Origin: Candidatus Saccharimonadota bacterium
Lineage (GTDB): Bacteria > Eremiobacterota > Xenobia > Xenobiales > Xenobiaceae
Direction: 5' to 3'
Assembly (NCBI GenBank): GCA_004554425.1
Contig: SFMI01000099.1
Span: 1-6,665, forward strand
DNA: 6,665 nt
The notes below the pieces were generated by a model. That model was not told the origin of the DNA, made no database searches, and saw nothing but the letters and a program-made list of their open reading frames with translations. Every line of letters begins with the position of its first letter. The first letter of the stretch is position 1. Made by a program: the position numbers and the translations under genes. This document shows, in pieces, positions 6,395-6,665 of this stretch.

Positions 6395-6665
6395 ATGACA
6401 GCGAGCCAAACTTCCCCAAAACACCTTTTGATCTTTATTGTGGGCTTAACTTTTGTACTTATAGTGGAGCTGGCTTTGTTGGCTTGCAATTGCCATGAAA
6501 GTTTAAATGGATACGAGATGCGCCGTGAAGGTTATGTCTTTACCAAAGGTAGCGGCTTCAATCCACTGAAAAATATAGAAAATAGCCAAGTTTGTTTAGA
6601 CTGGCTCGGACTTAAGCGTTGTCAGAAATTGCTACAAAAAAAGAATCTCTGGCCTCTATCAATAG
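6395..6665 (+). CDS. Partial gene: putative lipoprotein or signal-anchored protein of unknown function, cut by the window edge
   Basis: An open frame starts at the ATG at 6395 and stays open for 90 codons to the end of the window. The product begins with a short polar region (MTASQTSPKH), then a hydrophobic stretch of about 20 residues (11-30) ending in LALLAC. The cysteine at residue 31 could be a lipidation site, with A at -1 and L at -3; L at -2 is less typical, so it may instead be an uncleaved signal anchor. The rest is hydrophilic, with a NGYEMRREGYVFTKGSGF segment and several cysteines (C31, C33, C69, C77), which would suit an exported protein. A weak AAGGG lies 10 nt before the ATG. 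The frame extends upstream without a stop but offers no better ATG. I do not recognise the family. Confidence 0.6.
   Translation, partial: MTASQTSPKHLLIFIVGLTFVLIVELALLACNCHESLNGYEMRREGYVFTKGSGFNPLKNIENSQVCLDWLGLKRCQKLLQKKNLWPLSI

Noticed and set aside
6145..6498. Plus-strand open frame of 117 codons across the divergent region
   Set aside because: It lies antisense to the start of the GT-C-like gene, crosses the intergenic gap, and its translation shows no recognisable domain; the frame starting at 6395 is more protein-like.
1..6665. CRISPR array, insertion sequence, phage genes, tRNA or rRNA genes
   Set aside because: I saw no spaced direct repeats, transposase motifs, terminal inverted repeats or tRNA-like cloverleaf; the only tRNA-like element is the isolated anticodon-arm mimic in the thrS leader.

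Overview
The window looks like ordinary bacterial chromosome: densely packed genes, Shine-Dalgarno sites, a sigma-70-like promoter and an intrinsic terminator. By eye it is moderately AT-rich. Nothing fixes the phylum. The threonyl-tRNA synthetase is clearly bacterial but lacks the usual N-terminal TGS domain. The large membrane protein resembles GT-C-type proteins that I associate with poorly characterised environmental or host-associated lineages (Chloroflexi, Planctomycetes and Myxococcota-like genomes). I make no firm taxonomic call.

Layout, left to right. A plus-strand gene (9-1037) encodes a CPBP/CAAX-type intramembrane protease. It converges on the minus-strand thrS, and a long A/T-flanked palindrome (1085-1124) between them can terminate transcription from both sides. 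thrS (1184-3013, minus) has a leader of about 130 nt with a plausible promoter at 3153-3181. Upstream of thrS on the same strand lie an ABC-2-like permease gene (3206-4315) and a GT-C-type membrane glycosyltransferase-like gene (4305-6284). These two overlap by 11 bp and look translationally coupled. A divergent plus-strand gene starts at about 6395 and runs off the right edge; its product has an N-terminal hydrophobic segment ending in a possible lipobox.

The most interesting signal is the thrS leader. Just upstream of its Shine-Dalgarno site is a 10-bp stem with a 7-nt loop, GUUGUUG. The loop has U at the position of U33 and UGU at positions 34-36, which is the threonine anticodon UGU. This looks like a mimic of the tRNA-Thr anticodon arm placed where it could control ribosome access, recalling the autoregulatory thrS operator of Escherichia coli. 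Here it comes with a ThrRS that lacks the TGS domain. The GT-C/ABC-2 pair, with no ATPase in view, is the second point of interest and may belong to a surface glycan or envelope export function.
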